The notes: generated by a model from the sequence alone, not told the origin. A DNA stretch of 64,000 nt from Paralithodes platypus (GCA_032716605.1 CM064512.1:26713273-26777272), one strand, 5' to 3'. Positions 8,516-19,398 are shown, counted from the stretch's first letter. Made by a program: numbers and translations.

Positions 8516-10309
8516 GTGAGTGAAGAGGAATGTGAGAAGGAGGGTGGTGAATGTTTCTACCTCAAAGGAGGAGTATTGTGGCGTAGATGGAGACCGCCAC
8601 ACAGACCAATCGATGACGGGGCTTGGGACGTCCATCAAGTAGTAGTCCCCAAACCATGTCGTAGAGATATCATGGAAATGGCACATTGTATACCATTGGC
8701 AGGATACCTAGGTGTGAGAAAAACTCTAGACAGAATCAGAGCCCACTTTTACTGGCCAGGAATGCGTGCAGATGTAGTGGAGTTTTGTAGAGTGTGTCAC
8801 ACTTGCCAGATGACAGGAAAACCCAATCAGAAGGTGCCTGTACATCCTCTGGTGCCCTTGCCCGTTTTCGAGAATCCTTTTACTCGGGTGGTAGTGGACA
8901 TTGTAGGCCCATTGCCTAAGACTTCCCAAGGTAACATTTATTTATTAACTATTATGGACATGGCAACTCGCTACCCAGAGGCTATACCCTTAAGGACTAC
9001 CTCTGCTCCAACTGTCATCAAGGAACTTCTCAAATTCTTCACCAGAATGGGTTTCCCCCATGAGGTGCAAAGTGATCAAGGAACTAATTTTACCTCTAAC
9101 ATTTTCCAGCAGTCCCTGAAGGAGATGGGTATCGAGCATGTTAAGTCTAGCACCTACCACCCAGAGAGTCAAGGGGTTCTCAAACGATATCATCAGACAT
9201 TAAAGGGAATGTTGCGTAAATATTGTACAGAGACCGGAGTTGAGTGGGATAAGGGGGTACCTTTTCTTTTATTTGCTACTCGTGAGGTTTCAACTGAATC
9301 CCTGGGTTTTTCCCCTAATGAGCTAGTTTTCGGTCACCAGGTAAGAGGTCCTTTGCAACTATTGCAGGATAGCCTAGTTGGCCAGGAGGGGAACCAAAAC
9401 CTCCTCAAGTATGTTTCAGATTTCAAAACCCGGCTGAGATCCTCATGTGAGTTTGCCGCTCAAAACTTGACAGTGGCTAAAAGCTCCATGAAGAAATGGT
9501 ATGACAGAAAAGCCTGTGAGAGGGAGTTTCAGCCCGGTGATGAGGTTTTGGTCCTGCTCCCCCTTTTTGGTCAACCTTTATCTGCCAAGTTCAGGGGCCC
9601 ATATAAGATCATTCGGAGGGTGAGCATTACCGATTATCTAGTAACTACCCCAGACAGAAGAAAGCCCACGCAAGTATTCCATATAAATATGTTGAAACCC
9701 TACCATAGGTCCCCTGATTCCTCTCCTCCAGATTCTCCCACTGTGGCAGTGAATGTCAGGACCTGTGGACAGCCTTGTGCGGACAAAGTCTTCAGTTCTC
9801 TTACTGACCCGCAACAGACTGTTCCAGAGCCTGAAGGTATCCATGCAGACTTTGACTTGTCATGTAGCCTATCCAACTTTCAGTATAATTCAGTAGCTTG
9901 GGGGGAATTACCATCTAAACTATGTCATCTTCCCTCTGATCAAGCGAACCAACTAATCTCTGTTTTATCTCCGTCTCCCAGTGTGTTCCGTGATACTCCA
10001 GGGCTCACTTCTTTGGCCTTGCACGACATCGACGTAGGGGATGCAACTCCCATTAAACTATTCCCCTACTGTGTCTCACCACAACGCAGGAGTATACTGC
10101 AGGTCGAGCTTGACTTCATTTTTTCAAACCAGCTGATCACAAGGGCCTTAAGCCAGTGGAGTAGTCCGGTCATACTTGTGCCAAAGCCAGACGGGAGCCA
10201 TAGGTTTTGTAGGGACTATAGGCAAGTTAATGCTGTCACAAAGAACGATACCTACCCACTGCCACGGATCAAAGATTACATTTACCGGGTTGGCCTCATA
10301 CAGCAGTAA
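8516..10309 (+). CDS. pol: Ty3/gypsy polyprotein: integrase followed by start of reverse transcriptase
   Basis: One frame of 597 codons (its first codon is GTG, so the real start is upstream in the frameshifted part). Residues 45-100 hold the HHCC integrase finger (H-C-IP-x-GYLG..., CRVCHTC). Residues 120-280 hold the DDE core: D in VVVDIVGPL, D in SDQGTNF, E in HPESQGVLKR. A GPY/F module (KFRGPYKIIRRVSITDYLV) lies near 360-385. After a linker, residues 490-590 are the N-terminus of a Ty3-type RT (DTPGLT, SSPVILVPKPDGSHRFCRDY, YPLPRIKDYI). Integrase before RT in one unbroken frame is the Gmr1-like order, the reverse of ordinary Ty3/gypsy. The RT breaks at codon 597. Confidence 0.88.
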   Translation: MSEEECEKEGGECFYLKGGVLWRRWRPPHRPIDDGAWDVHQVVVPKPCRRDIMEMAHCIPLAGYLGVRKTLDRIRAHFYWPGMRADVVEFCRVCHTCQMTGKPNQKVPVHPLVPLPVFENPFTRVVVDIVGPLPKTSQGNIYLLTIMDMATRYPEAIPLRTTSAPTVIKELLKFFTRMGFPHEVQSDQGTNFTSNIFQQSLKEMGIEHVKSSTYHPESQGVLKRYHQTLKGMLRKYCTETGVEWDKGVPFLLFATREVSTESLGFSPNELVFGHQVRGPLQLLQDSLVGQEGNQNLLKYVSDFKTRLRSSCEFAAQNLTVAKSSMKKWYDRKACEREFQPGDEVLVLLPLFGQPLSAKFRGPYKIIRRVSITDYLVTTPDRRKPTQVFHINMLKPYHRSPDSSPPDSPTVAVNVRTCGQPCADKVFSSLTDPQQTVPEPEGIHADFDLSCSLSNFQYNSVAWGELPSKLCHLPSDQANQLISVLSPSPSVFRDTPGLTSLALHDIDVGDATPIKLFPYCVSPQRRSILQVELDFIFSNQLITRALSQWSSPVILVPKPDGSHRFCRDYRQVNAVTKNDTYPLPRIKDYIYRVGLIQQ

Positions 10310-10500
10310 GATAAACTTAATGAGAGGATTTTGGCAATTAGTTCTCCCTTGTAGCGAGGTAAATATCATGCTTTAGTAGTGCGCTGTCCAGCCTTCAGCT
10401 GTAAGATGCCTTGCAGTTCGAATAGCGCTCCAGCTACGTTCCGGCTATGTTCTGATGTGGTACCTGGAGACGTTGCCTACTTTGGTTGATATCCTTATTG
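10310..10500 (+). pseudogene. Decayed remainder of reverse transcriptase
   Basis: Downstream of the stop another frame reads KINLMRGFWQLVLP, the RT segment usually seen as a D-L-x-x-G-Y-W-Q motif, then a stop. A further frame gives KMPC...SAPATFRL, like the MPFGLxNAPATFQR motif of Ty3-type RTs. The YxDD region, the rest of the RT and the RNase H are missing before the polypurine tract at about 10595. The element is therefore non-autonomous. Confidence 0.65.
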
Positions 10501-10594
10501 TATCCTCATTATAATCTTGCTGTTGCCAATCTGGTGGTGAATCTATTTATGAATTATGTTTAATATTATGTACTATACTCCTTCAACTCTTTTC

Positions 10595-10607
10595 TAGGGG
10601 GGAGGTC
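10595..10607 (+). promoter_or_regulatory. Polypurine tract, gypsy element II
   Basis: CTAGGGGGGAGGTC lies directly before the TGACATACGG start of the 3' LTR, the expected site for plus-strand DNA priming. Confidence 0.8.
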
Positions 10608-11582
10608 TGACATACGGAGCCCTGTATGTTAATTTAAGAGTTAGAATTAGAGTTGAAGGAGTGTCAAACTACCCAAGCGGCGAAGCAGACTAGCGAGCGA
10701 ACTAGCGAGTGGGAAACCAGCTCGCCCGCATACCAGCAAACAAGCCTTCACACCTGCGTGCGTCATAGGGGACCCTGCAAACTACTTTGATGACCTGACG
10801 CTATGACGTATGATCGACGCCAGGAGCCCCCATTGGTCCACACACCTGCTATGCAACTCGAGGAGCTATGATAGGGGCACGCACCATCACTCGCCTCCTG
10901 ATTCGTTCCTACACCATCATTGTTTAGTATATAAGACCCGAGTAGTGGGCATTCAAATCAGTCTCATTTGGAGTTGGGGAAGGTGAACTTGCAGCTGGAG
11001 GAAGACGGGGTGAAGTATTATGATGGGATTGTGACTGTCAGTCAGATAATATAAGTGTGTGTTAAGTGTGTTCAGTGTAAACACTTACGTTATGTTGGTT
11101 AGTGAGATATGTGATTGGGAATTAACGTTAACGCTACTATTATGTGCTTAACTATTTGATTGGGAATTAACGTTAACGCTACTATTATGTGCTTAACTAT
11201 TTGATTGCGAATTAACGTTAACGCTACTATTTATGTACTTAACTATTTGATTGGGAATTAATGTTAACGCTACTATTTATGTACTTAACAATTTGATTGG
11301 GAATTAACGTTAATGCTACTATTATGTACTTGAACTATTTTAGTTGACTAACTTGTGGACTAAAGCAACTCTTTAAGTAATTGGGTTATGATGAAAGTAA
11401 TACTATTGTTTTATATTAATACTTACGAGTTCTTTCATTTTCTTTTAATTAAGCTTACATTGCTTAATGGTGCTTAGTACGGTGATGCTATTGTCTCATA
11501 TCAGCTGGCTGATACCTTAATATATATCTCTGTGCTATCTAGATTCATCAAGTTAACCACTTGAAGATCAGGATATGTAACA
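10608..11582 (+). repeat. 3' LTR of Ty3/gypsy element II
   Basis: 975 bp, with the same ends as the 5' LTR. It lacks about 620 bp present in the 5' LTR (jump at about 11498, CTCATAT to CAGCTG) and has no MITE: GATACC-TTAA-TATATATC at about 11510 is the empty MITE site. It keeps the five 45-46-bp units (11110-11338), the TATA box and the initiator. Confidence 0.85.
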
Positions 11583-11683
11583 ATATATATTTTATTTTTT
11601 TATTTATTTTTTATTCCCGTTGCCCAGGGTATCTAGCAGATCAGCCCCAAGGTTCCGAGCAAGCCCAAGGCCCATAATCGAAT
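11583..11683 (-). mobile_element. 3' end fragment of a short retroposon
   Basis: On the minus strand a GC-rich segment (CTTGGGCTTGCTCGGAACCTTGGGGCTG, 11630-11675 on plus) is followed by a simple A/T tail of AATAAA type. The GC-rich part is clearly related to the 3' end of the 523-bp retroposon at 18131-18653 (CTTGCTCAGGACCTTGGGGC), which has an AAC tail instead. Only the last 60 or so bases of the element are present, a typical 5'-truncated insertion. Confidence 0.5.
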
Positions 11684-11962
11684 ATTTATATTATTATTAT
11701 ATTTTTATTTTATTTATATATTTATTTATTTTATTTATTACTGTTATTATTTATTTTATTTTATTTATTTCATTTTATTTATATTTGTATTTTATTTATT
11801 TTTTATATATATATACCACATAAATATATATATATATATATTTATGACACCTTGTATGTATACTGTATATATATTTATATATATATATATATACAGTATA
11901 TATAGATACCCACACACATACACATATTTTTGTTACCATTCATTATATTTTGTTTGACACCT

Positions 11963-12025
<63 letters not shown>
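11684..12025. repeat. AT-rich simple-sequence block
   Basis: TTTATTTA-type low-complexity DNA (11684-11810) is followed by TA tracts up to 12025, with two copies of TTTGACACCTTGTATRTATA (about 11844 and 11954) and inverted ATACAGTATATAT stretches. No coding or RNA gene is seen. Confidence 0.8.
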
Positions 12026-12029
<4 letters not shown>

Positions 12030-13828
12030 TTATATAAGTGTTGTACATTGTGGCAAAGATATACAACTGTATAAACATTCTCATATATTTACATAACAAT
12101 AACAATGCATGGAAACAATTGCGCATAGCTCGCGAACCAATTACGCTATATTATTTTGGTTTCACCATTAGAAAGAGCATAATTTTCCGATGACGGTGAT
12201 ATAAACAGTTATATACGTATCCGAGCAAATAAACCAACGCCGAGGTGGGGAACAGCTCGGAACCCGGCTAGCATCAGCGGAACAGAGACGGGTGAAGCGT
12301 AAATATTCGCATTTTGGCTCTTCATTTCAAATATTCATAGCGCTAAAAGTATTTGTCGTAGGAACTTCTAGTTTGTTTTATACTCATCAGCATTATTTGC
12401 CGTATTCATACAGCTTAAATTTAAAATCATACATTTCGTAGCAACGAAATAAATCGAAAATGTTATTAACCATATCAATAAAAAAAAAAAATTCGGTCAC
12501 TGCTTGAGAACTATTAAAGATAAACAATTTCTGTTTTCAGATTTGGAAAGAGGAGAAAAAATACTATTATTTGAGGAAAACAAATATATGGTCATCTCTC
12601 ACAATTTAGAGATAAGACGGTGTGAAGACAATTGCATGGACAAATTGTATTCCGGACTCATTTACACTTTCATATTTCGATTTATTTACATATTTGTTTT
12701 GTTTTATCATGTACTATAAATATTCCTCTTTCCATTGACATATGATACATCACAATAAACAGTATTCTGGTGGATGAAAATACAGAAAAACACAAGGCTT
12801 CGAAAACTCGCCCAGCCTGACATTTCATGGCAAATTAGAGAAGGCCTTACCATAAGTTACATATTTAAGTTACCGAATGCGGGAGGGTTAAAATGCTTCA
12901 ATAGGTCTTAGAAAGTATCTTTATAAGTCTCTTGTATCACACAAAGCCATTGGTGTGGTGGCAGGGCGTGGGAAAGGCACTATATACTCGCGGAATACAG
13001 CATTTTTTCGTCTGAAAAGCTGAGGCAAATCTGCGCCTATATGGCAAAATCTGGCAACCTTTATCCCAGGACACAACAGAATACCCTCGCCACCAACTTC
13101 AACACCAAGTTCCAACATTCAGTGTGTGTCCAGAAATGAGGCGGAGTGCATGTGCGTTTCCCACCTGCCTGGCCTTGTGGGATCCCTTTACTGTGACTGA
13201 CACGCCCCACATCTCAATACTAGAAATGTGCAATATAAATGTTTTTGTATAATCCATTTTTTATCATATTTCCTTACAAAATTGTGAATCTATAGCTTAT
13301 GGTCTGGAAATTAATGCTATGAACTCAGAGTTTCATATTATGCATATTTTCAGAATGTACAGACCCATTTATATTAAATATTCGGCAGCAGCGGCGGGCG
13401 TGCATTATCAAATTATATGACATGGTATGACTGACTTAACTTTAGGCAATGTAAAAAAACTACTTCATAGCAGGGTAAGTCTATCGTTGAACTATTCACA
13501 ACCCAAATTTGATATGTTTCAGAGTAATATTTAGGCTGCAAAAGTGGTAGAACTTTATGACATGACATGACATGACATGAGCCTTCAGATTGTATGAAAA
13601 GATGGAGAACTGAAAATACAAGTAGTATGGGAGTTGTCAACTTTATGTTCACAATATTTTTTTTTTTGGCGATTTTTTTTCTGACGGTGTTCCAGTCTCC
13701 TCTTAACTAATATGTATTTTAGGTTCTTGGTTTATCTCAATCTTTAAAATGGTGTACTGAAAACTCAAGCGAATATCAAAGGAAGAAATCCAATCTAAAC
13801 AAACAAAAGGATGGGGTAATATAATGAG
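12026..13828. other. Unique AT-rich DNA, no gene recognised
   Basis: About 1.8 kb. Only short frames are present (for example 12504-12719, 71 codons, with a hydrophobic AT-driven tail), and none resembles a known protein. A small (TGACA)n run lies at 13556-13580 and a T-run at 13653-13665. This is the left flank of the BEL/Pao element; its last bases ATGAG (13824-13828) are the left target duplication. Confidence 0.6.
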
Positions 13829-14491
13829 TATGGTTAATTTAGATAAGTGGACTGTATATTTTTGATAATGAAGAAGTATTAACCATATAGAAATATTTAC
13901 CCTTAGATGAACTCAGCTGGTGATTGGAGGATGGCGGAAAATAGGCTAGATAACTGGAAGTGGTTACTATAGTAAACAAAGTATGAAAAGAGGCTACAAT
14001 AGGCTAGGATAGGCTAGATATGTACGTTAAGTTGTTCTAAGTAACAAAGATGATGATGTAGTGACTATGGAGTATGAGATGAAAAGTGAAGCGAAAACAC
14101 CTGGTGAAATAACTAGGAGAAAGAAGGCTTGGCGTGTGTAGCTGGGACGGAGGTTGGTTGGAGAGTGAGCGAGCGCGTTATGTTTGTGTCTGTCGTGACA
14201 TACCGCGCACGCGCATAACATATGGAAAATGTATCCCATCTTCTTTACAATGAGATACTTATAAACAATCTTAAATAATACAAATATATATATATATATG
14301 GGAATTATAATCCTACAATACTTTCCCATATACAACTATAGAATAATATATTCTACCCAATCATGGAACGTTCGACCAAGGTTATGGAAGCATTCAACTT
14401 AAGACTACGGAACGATACGTAACGCTACATCAACCCAGATTACGTAACATCGAGACTGTTCATACTAGTTTGAGTACACTAAGTATGGACA
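13829..14491 (-). repeat. 3' LTR of BEL/Pao element
   Basis: 663 bp, about 98 % identical by eye to the other LTR (around a dozen substitutions plus a shorter TA run). On the minus strand it starts TGTCCATACTTAG directly after a purine-rich GGTGGGAATA, the likely polypurine tract. Confidence 0.85.
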
Positions 14492-14528
14492 TATTCCCAC
14501 CAACAGAAAATATACAAAATTTCCATGA

Positions 14529-15392
14529 TTAGATTTGCCCGGAGGCAATCTTATCCCGCCAAACTTGGGAGGATATCTGGGCTGCCTGTCGACGTGGGCG
14601 TCCGTCGGACGCGTCAACAGGCTGCACCGAAGTAGAAGCCAGAGAGGGGACTTCAATGGATAACTGATCCGAGGGGGTGTCCTTGCGATCGAGGTCACCC
14701 TCAAGAGGATATAGTCGGACTGTTGGCCGTGTGATTACTCCAGTCCTGGTGCAAACCTTTGCTACCCGAACCTCACCATCACGACCTGGTAATAACTCCT
14801 CTATCCGACCCAATTTCCAAAATGCGCGCGGGCCCTCCTCATGGATGGTTACCACGTCCCCTACCCTAGGCCAATGACCTTTTAATTGTGTTAGTTTATT
14901 CTTTTGCGCTTCCCTTAAAGTCACCAGATATTCTGTTGACCAGCGATGCCAAATATCTCGCGATAATTTACGAATGTATTTGTAGCGGGCCGATATCACT
15001 TCCTTACTTATGTAGTCTGGATCCTCCATAGTATCCTCGTCATGCTCTTCAGGAAGATCCCGCAGTCTGTATCCATGTACCAGTACTGAGGGTGTGATTG
15101 GGGTAAGGTCTTCCAAATCACCAGAAGCATAGTATAGAGGGCAATCATTTACGGTGGCTTCAATCTCCAAGAGTATGGTGTTGAGTTCCTCAATCGAGAT
15201 GAGAGCTCTACCCAACACCTTCTTCAGACCCGCCTTCACGATGCCTATGGCTCTCTCCCATATGGCGCCAAACCAAGACGCTCTGGCGGGAATGAAACGC
15301 CATTCGCATTTTACATCCGCTAGGCAGGTCTGAATCTTAGGATTGTTGCTCACTTCTTTGAGATATGTAGATGAAAGTCTTTGCATTGTCAC
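14529..15392 (-). pseudogene. pol: BEL/Pao integrase C-terminal half
   Basis: 287 codons on the minus strand. The N-terminal part has WRFIPARASWFGAIWERAIG, the BEL integrase segment that carries the third catalytic residue (E in WERAI), then VKAGLKKVLG. The C-terminal part (DYISKEVISARYKYIRKLSRDIWHRW..., GDVVTIHEE, WKLGRIEELLPGRDGEVR, TRPTVRLYPLE) is the DUF5641-like integrase tail usual in Pao elements. It is in a different frame from the integrase core that precedes it (15337-15921), so a frameshift near 15340-15390 disrupts the polyprotein. It ends 37 bases before the LTR. Confidence 0.85.
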
Positions 15393-15921
15393 TCAGCATG
15401 ATACGCGGATATCCCTGTCTACTGCAGAATCTTCGGAAGGCATGTAGGAAGCTATCACAAGTGAGGTTGGTGACCAGTTCCAGGTGAATTGCCCTGGTAA
15501 CAGCACAAGTGAAAAGTATCATATACACCTTAAGATTGGGTGAATCTTTCACAGGGATTGCTCCACTGTAGTCAACCCCGGTAACTTTGTAAGGGTCACC
15601 TGGGGTAGTTCGCATGTTTGGTAAGGGAGGAATTCCGACGGGATCATAATGTGTTCCCTGTACTCTTCTACACTTTAAGCATTTGCGAAGGACTTTCTTG
15701 ACCACCTGCCTGATTCTAGGCACCCACCATCGTTGTCTTACATAGGTGACTATATGACCAACCCCATAATGACAACAGAGTCGGTGACACCTATCGATGA
15801 TAAGATGGGTGAGGGGATGATTGGGGGGCAGTAGTATTGGATACTTACTTGCCTCAGAGAGGGCTGCCAATCGTAATCTGCCTCCGCAATGTATCAAGTC
15901 CCCCTTCAAGTGTAAGCCCAA
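15337..15921 (-). pseudogene. pol: BEL/Pao integrase zinc finger and catalytic core
   Basis: The minus-strand frame contains an H2C2 finger (HPLTHLIIDRCHRLCCHYG ... CLKCRR) and the first two catalytic aspartates (VTGVDYSG and MLSDNAKTF). The upstream GGRLRLA segment is the usual BEL integrase lead-in. Just after the second aspartate the homology passes to the frame of 14529-15392. The integrase inserts the DNA copy and gives the 5-bp duplication seen at the BEL ends. Confidence 0.85.
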
Positions 15922-15966
15922 CTGGTTGATCAGGTTATTCCTAGACTTTGTTCCCTTAACCAGTAA

Positions 15967-16812
15967 TTAATATTCCTGCATATATATTTCTTGTTGACAG
16001 AGCTTATGTAATAATTTATCTGCAATTCTGATCTCCTTCACATTGAGGTAAGCACTACCTGTGGTCGGTGTGCCTTTAATTTTTGCTGTTACATTTTCTA
16101 CAAATCGTAACACCCATGCTTTAACACGTTGTAACTTTTCATAGCTGCTGAATCTACCCCAGTCCCATAACCGTGTGTCTTCGTCAGGCACCGAGTCAAT
16201 TACCGGTGCCACAATAGCAGTGTGTTGCTCGCTCAAATCTATATTCTCTGGCCATTCGTTGGGATCATTAAGCCAGCATGGGCCATTCCACCACAACGCA
16301 GAAGATTTGAGAAATTTAGCAAAGACACCACGAGTAATGCAGTCACTTGGATTCTCTTTGGTAGACACATACCGGAACTGTGCGGTTGGGAGCAGGGTAC
16401 GAATTTCGTCGACACGGTTGGTGACGTACACTGGTAGCTTCTTACGGCTATGTAACCAGTAGAGCGTAATTTGGCTGTCACTCCATACAACTGTCTCCGA
16501 GATCTTTAGCAAATTTTTAAAATTTTCCTCTACAAAGTGAACGAGTCTAGCAGCCAACAGAACTGCAGTCAGCTCTAATTTTGGGATGGAAAGGGATTTG
16601 ATCGGGGCGACTTTCGCCTTCGCCATGACTAGACGGCTGCCACTTGTGTCAACAAAGTATATGGCGGTGCCGTACGCGACCTTGCTAGCGTCTGAGAAGA
16701 CATGAATGGAAACAGGATGGTCCATGACAACTCTCCGAGGAAAATTAAAACCCTTACAGAGACGAAGATCCGATATAATATCTTCCCACTCCTGAACCAG
16801 ATCGCCAGTCAA
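15967..16812 (-). CDS. pol: BEL/Pao RNase H region
   Basis: 281 codons. HVFSDASKVAYGTAIYF has the first acidic residue of the Pao-type RNase H, KLELTAVLLAARL the second, VVWSDSQITLYWL the third, and NPSDCITRG closes the fold. All catalytic acids are present by eye. It follows the preceding frame with one stop between them (LGWD-stop), so the pol frame here is otherwise intact. The downstream segment leads to the integrase but ends at a stop at 15967. Confidence 0.85.
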   Translation of the reverse strand: MTGDLVQEWEDIISDLRLCKGFNFPRRVVMDHPVSIHVFSDASKVAYGTAIYFVDTSGSRLVMAKAKVAPIKSLSIPKLELTAVLLAARLVHFVEENFKNLLKISETVVWSDSQITLYWLHSRKKLPVYVTNRVDEIRTLLPTAQFRYVSTKENPSDCITRGVFAKFLKSSALWWNGPCWLNDPNEWPENIDLSEQHTAIVAPVIDSVPDEDTRLWDWGRFSSYEKLQRVKAWVLRFVENVTAKIKGTPTTGSAYLNVKEIRIADKLLHKLCQQEIYMQEY

Positions 16813-16815
16813 AAC

Positions 16816-17472
16816 CTAATCCCAACCTAATTTTATCCTCCATAATTGCTGAAGGAATAATCTTGATTTGATCGACACCGGTAGAACTATCCCCAACAGG
16901 TCAAAAAGTTGAGCCGTCATACTCAAGCAGATTTGTTTGGTAATCTGCAAATATTGCGCGTACTGAACGCCGAATGAGAGGGTAACGGTATCCTCACACG
17001 ACGATAGTGCTTGACGCTCAACCTGTGAGTATTCTTTAGGGGTTATCCCGATGTGATCTAATTCCCACAAAACGTTTAAGTCATTTTTGCATGGTGGAAT
17101 ATTACCAGTGGACATGTATTCGTCCATTGGGTTTACTGCTACATTCAATACAGTAATTACTTCTGTGCTGGAGCTGGTAGGTTGTGCCACATATGAACCA
17201 CTGATGGCGTACCCGTACTTGGTAGGAAGCAGAATTAGGCTACCTGACCTTTTATACCCAGGTCGCACTATATCGTAGTAGTGATCCGCACCGATGAGCA
17301 GCTCCAGCTGATCTGTGTCCGTTGCGTAAGGATCGGCTAATTTTATGCCTTTACTTTGTAAACTAACCAGTTTAGACTTTAGGTTAAGTTCACCTTTATG
17401 TTCTGGCAATTCATCAACCACTATTGCATCTAGATGATGAAATTTACCTCTGTGTTTGTATTGCAGTGCCAC
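16816..17472 (-). pseudogene. pol: BEL/Pao protease end fused to post-RT segment; RT deleted
   Basis: 218 codons. The first half (LELLIGADHYYDIVRPGYKR, LPTKYGYAISGSY) is the end of the Pao protease region, followed by NVLWELDHIGITPKEYSQ, the linker before the RT. Then, within a few residues after SFGVQYAQ, it jumps to MTAQLFDLLGIVLPVSIKSR and LFLQQLWRIKLGWD, which in intact BEL elements lies after the RT and just before the RNase H. The whole RT palm, including the YVDD-type motif (some 400 residues), is therefore missing. The deletion keeps the frame. Confidence 0.8.
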
Positions 17473-17485
17473 AACATTATATTCC

Positions 17486-18103
17486 CTACAGGCCTGTTTC
17501 CCGGTAAATCCGTGAAGACATAACTCCTTTAGAAATGTAGGAAAGGGAGGATAGAACAGAAGACTTCACAAAGGTCCTCTGAGAACATTGGTCAAGTAGC
17601 GATCTGATTTTAACACAATTATTATCCTTACCCTTTACCGGCAGCTGTACGGTGGGCAAGATTACTGTATTTCTACCTGTGGCAACGGACATTGTAGTTG
17701 AAGTAGCAGCAGTATGCTCTCTCTTGGTGTTATCCTCCGCTGGTCTACTTTCTTTCCCTTGTTTTTGTGTACACAGGTTGTGAAAGTGTTTGCCCTTACA
17801 AAACTTGCAGCTTCTTACGTTAGGATTAGTACAACCCGAATGGCCATGGTCTTTTGACAAGCACCCAATGCAGAGACGTAGTTGACGGGCTCTTTTAACT
17901 TTAGTCTTATACTTCATACACTTGTACCATAAATGATTGGTGCCACTACACAGAACACAGTTGAATTTCCTGTACTCACTCTGGGCGGTAAATGTTGCCG
18001 TAGCTATGTGTGTACCCCCTACTCTGTCTTGACCCGCCATATTGTACACTTCAGCCTGGAGGCAATGAGTGAATTTCTTATAATCCAGGCTCGAGTCTCC
18101 CAT
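17486..18103 (-). pseudogene. gag: BEL/Pao Gag C-terminus with zinc knuckles and protease start
   Basis: The minus-strand frame shows knuckle-type motifs CVLCSGTNHLWYKC, CIGCLSKDHGHSGC and CKFCKGKHFHNLC, the triple arrangement common in BEL/Pao. Further on SLLDQCSQRTFV is the protease active-site region; the usual LDSGS is LDQCS here, so the catalytic aspartate remains but the S/T-G after it is lost. The frame is the continuation of the gag at 18664-19398: both sides share the repeated bases CTTTCAGCGG around the retroposon at 18131-18653. It ends in a stop at about 17486, and the protease continues in another frame. Confidence 0.8.
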
Positions 18104-18130
18104 TTCCCGTTTTATGGTTTCTTTCAGCGG

Positions 18131-18653
18131 TTGTTGTTGTTGTTGTTCCCCAGGCTGCCTGGCCGAACAGCCCCAAGGTCCTGAGCAAGGCCAAGGCCAT
18201 AGAGCACCCCCACAAAACCCTCCCTGCTTACCACTAACAAAACTCAGGTGACCGAAGCCACTCTAAGGCAGGGAGCTGAGGAGGGCGCGGAAACGCCCGA
18301 GAAACCAAAGCCCCACCCAAGGCCCTGTGCCCCTCAGCAATTATGAAGGGAAAGTTGAGGGGCAAGGGAAAAATGTGACGCTTTGGCTCCCAATCTGCCA
18401 ACTTTTAGGTTGGCAGTCTGGAGGTCGATCCACGGAAAAGACGCCGTCACTTGAGATCTAGAAGATATATAAGTAAAAGGAACAGCCAGAGTAAGCTATG
18501 GGTATGGCAGAGATCGCTCTCGGATAGACCAGCCCATCACCACATGACTAGAACCCAATCCTCTCAGCATCAGCTAGGAAAGGCCCTAGAAAGCCGCCTT
18601 TGGCGGGGGGATAGCTCCCCTACTTCAACTCCTTTCGGAGTTGGGCACCCGCC
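18131..18653 (-). mobile_element. 523-bp retroposon inserted in BEL gag
   Basis: It is flanked by the 10-bp duplication CTTTCAGCGG (18121-18130 and 18654-18663). On the minus strand it starts GGCGGGTGCCCAACTCC and ends in an (AAC)n tail, so it is a full-length non-LTR-type retroposon with no coding capacity. The 5' end folds: CAACTCC-GAAA-GGAGTTG is a perfect hairpin, and the initial GGCGGG can pair with CCCGCC about 45 bases later. No tRNA-like A and B boxes are seen at its 5' end, so it is not an obvious tRNA SINE. A 3' fragment of a related element lies at 11630. Confidence 0.75.
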
Positions 18654-18663
18654 CTTTCAGCGG

Positions 18664-19398
18664 TGATGGTAACTTATTGACAAGAGTCACCACACAAAAT
18701 TCCTCCAAACAAATACCATGGCTAATGATTGACCTCATCACACTCTCTGTATTGGCATAGAAGTCCTTCAGGTCAGTTGTTTGGTGTTTGGATGACACTA
18801 ATTGATTGAATTTGATAACATAAGCTGCCTTGATTTGATCTGGATGCCCATATGTCTCTTGCAGGAGCTCAATTGCTGGGGCATAGCTTGCACTTTCGAT
18901 AATGAATCCTTCGATTAGCTTATGTGCATCACCCAGAAGCTGACCCTTTAGATAGGGGAAGCGTTGTATATCTGTGAGGTCGGGATTGTCATGGATGGTA
19001 CACTTGAACATCTCCCAAAATCCCGACCACAATGTGGCATCACCTTCAAATTTTGGAAGAGTAAGATGTGGTAATTTGACTGCGGATTTCTTTGGCTCTT
19101 TCTTGACCTCCTTCTTGACCTCTGGAATGAAGATCCCCTTCAGTGTGGCAACGATTACTTGTATGCCCTCCATATATAAGGTATCCTCTCTTATCACCTC
19201 GATATACTCGGCATCCTCGTAGGTGTCTGTCAGGTCCTCTTGTGTGACCTCATACTTGTCAAGTTGCTTTTGAATACTGAGCAACCTGGCCTCCACCTCC
19301 ACTCTAGACGCCGAATCAAGGAATTCGTCAATATCAGAGGTCAAGACCGTCAAAGAGCCCTTAAGTCCAGCCCGACGCTTTTGTACACTTTTAGCCAT
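18664..19398 (-). CDS. gag: BEL/Pao Gag, N-terminal part
   Basis: Begins ATG at 19398 (MAKSVQKRRAG) and runs to the retroposon insertion, about 245 codons. It has an N-terminal coiled-coil-like segment (EARLLSIQKQLDKYEVTQED), a lysine-rich hinge, then LPHLTLPKFEGDATLWSGFW, FPYLKGQLLGDAHKLIEGF and AIELLQETYGHPDQI. This is the DUF1759-type Gag of BEL/Pao elements. The last codons before the insertion read VNKLPSPLK, and the frame goes on at 18103 past the insert. It would build the particle around element RNA. Confidence 0.88.

Noticed and set aside
14027..14335. 102-codon minus-strand ORF
   Set aside because: It lies inside the BEL LTR, begins with AT-rich sequence and shows no domain.
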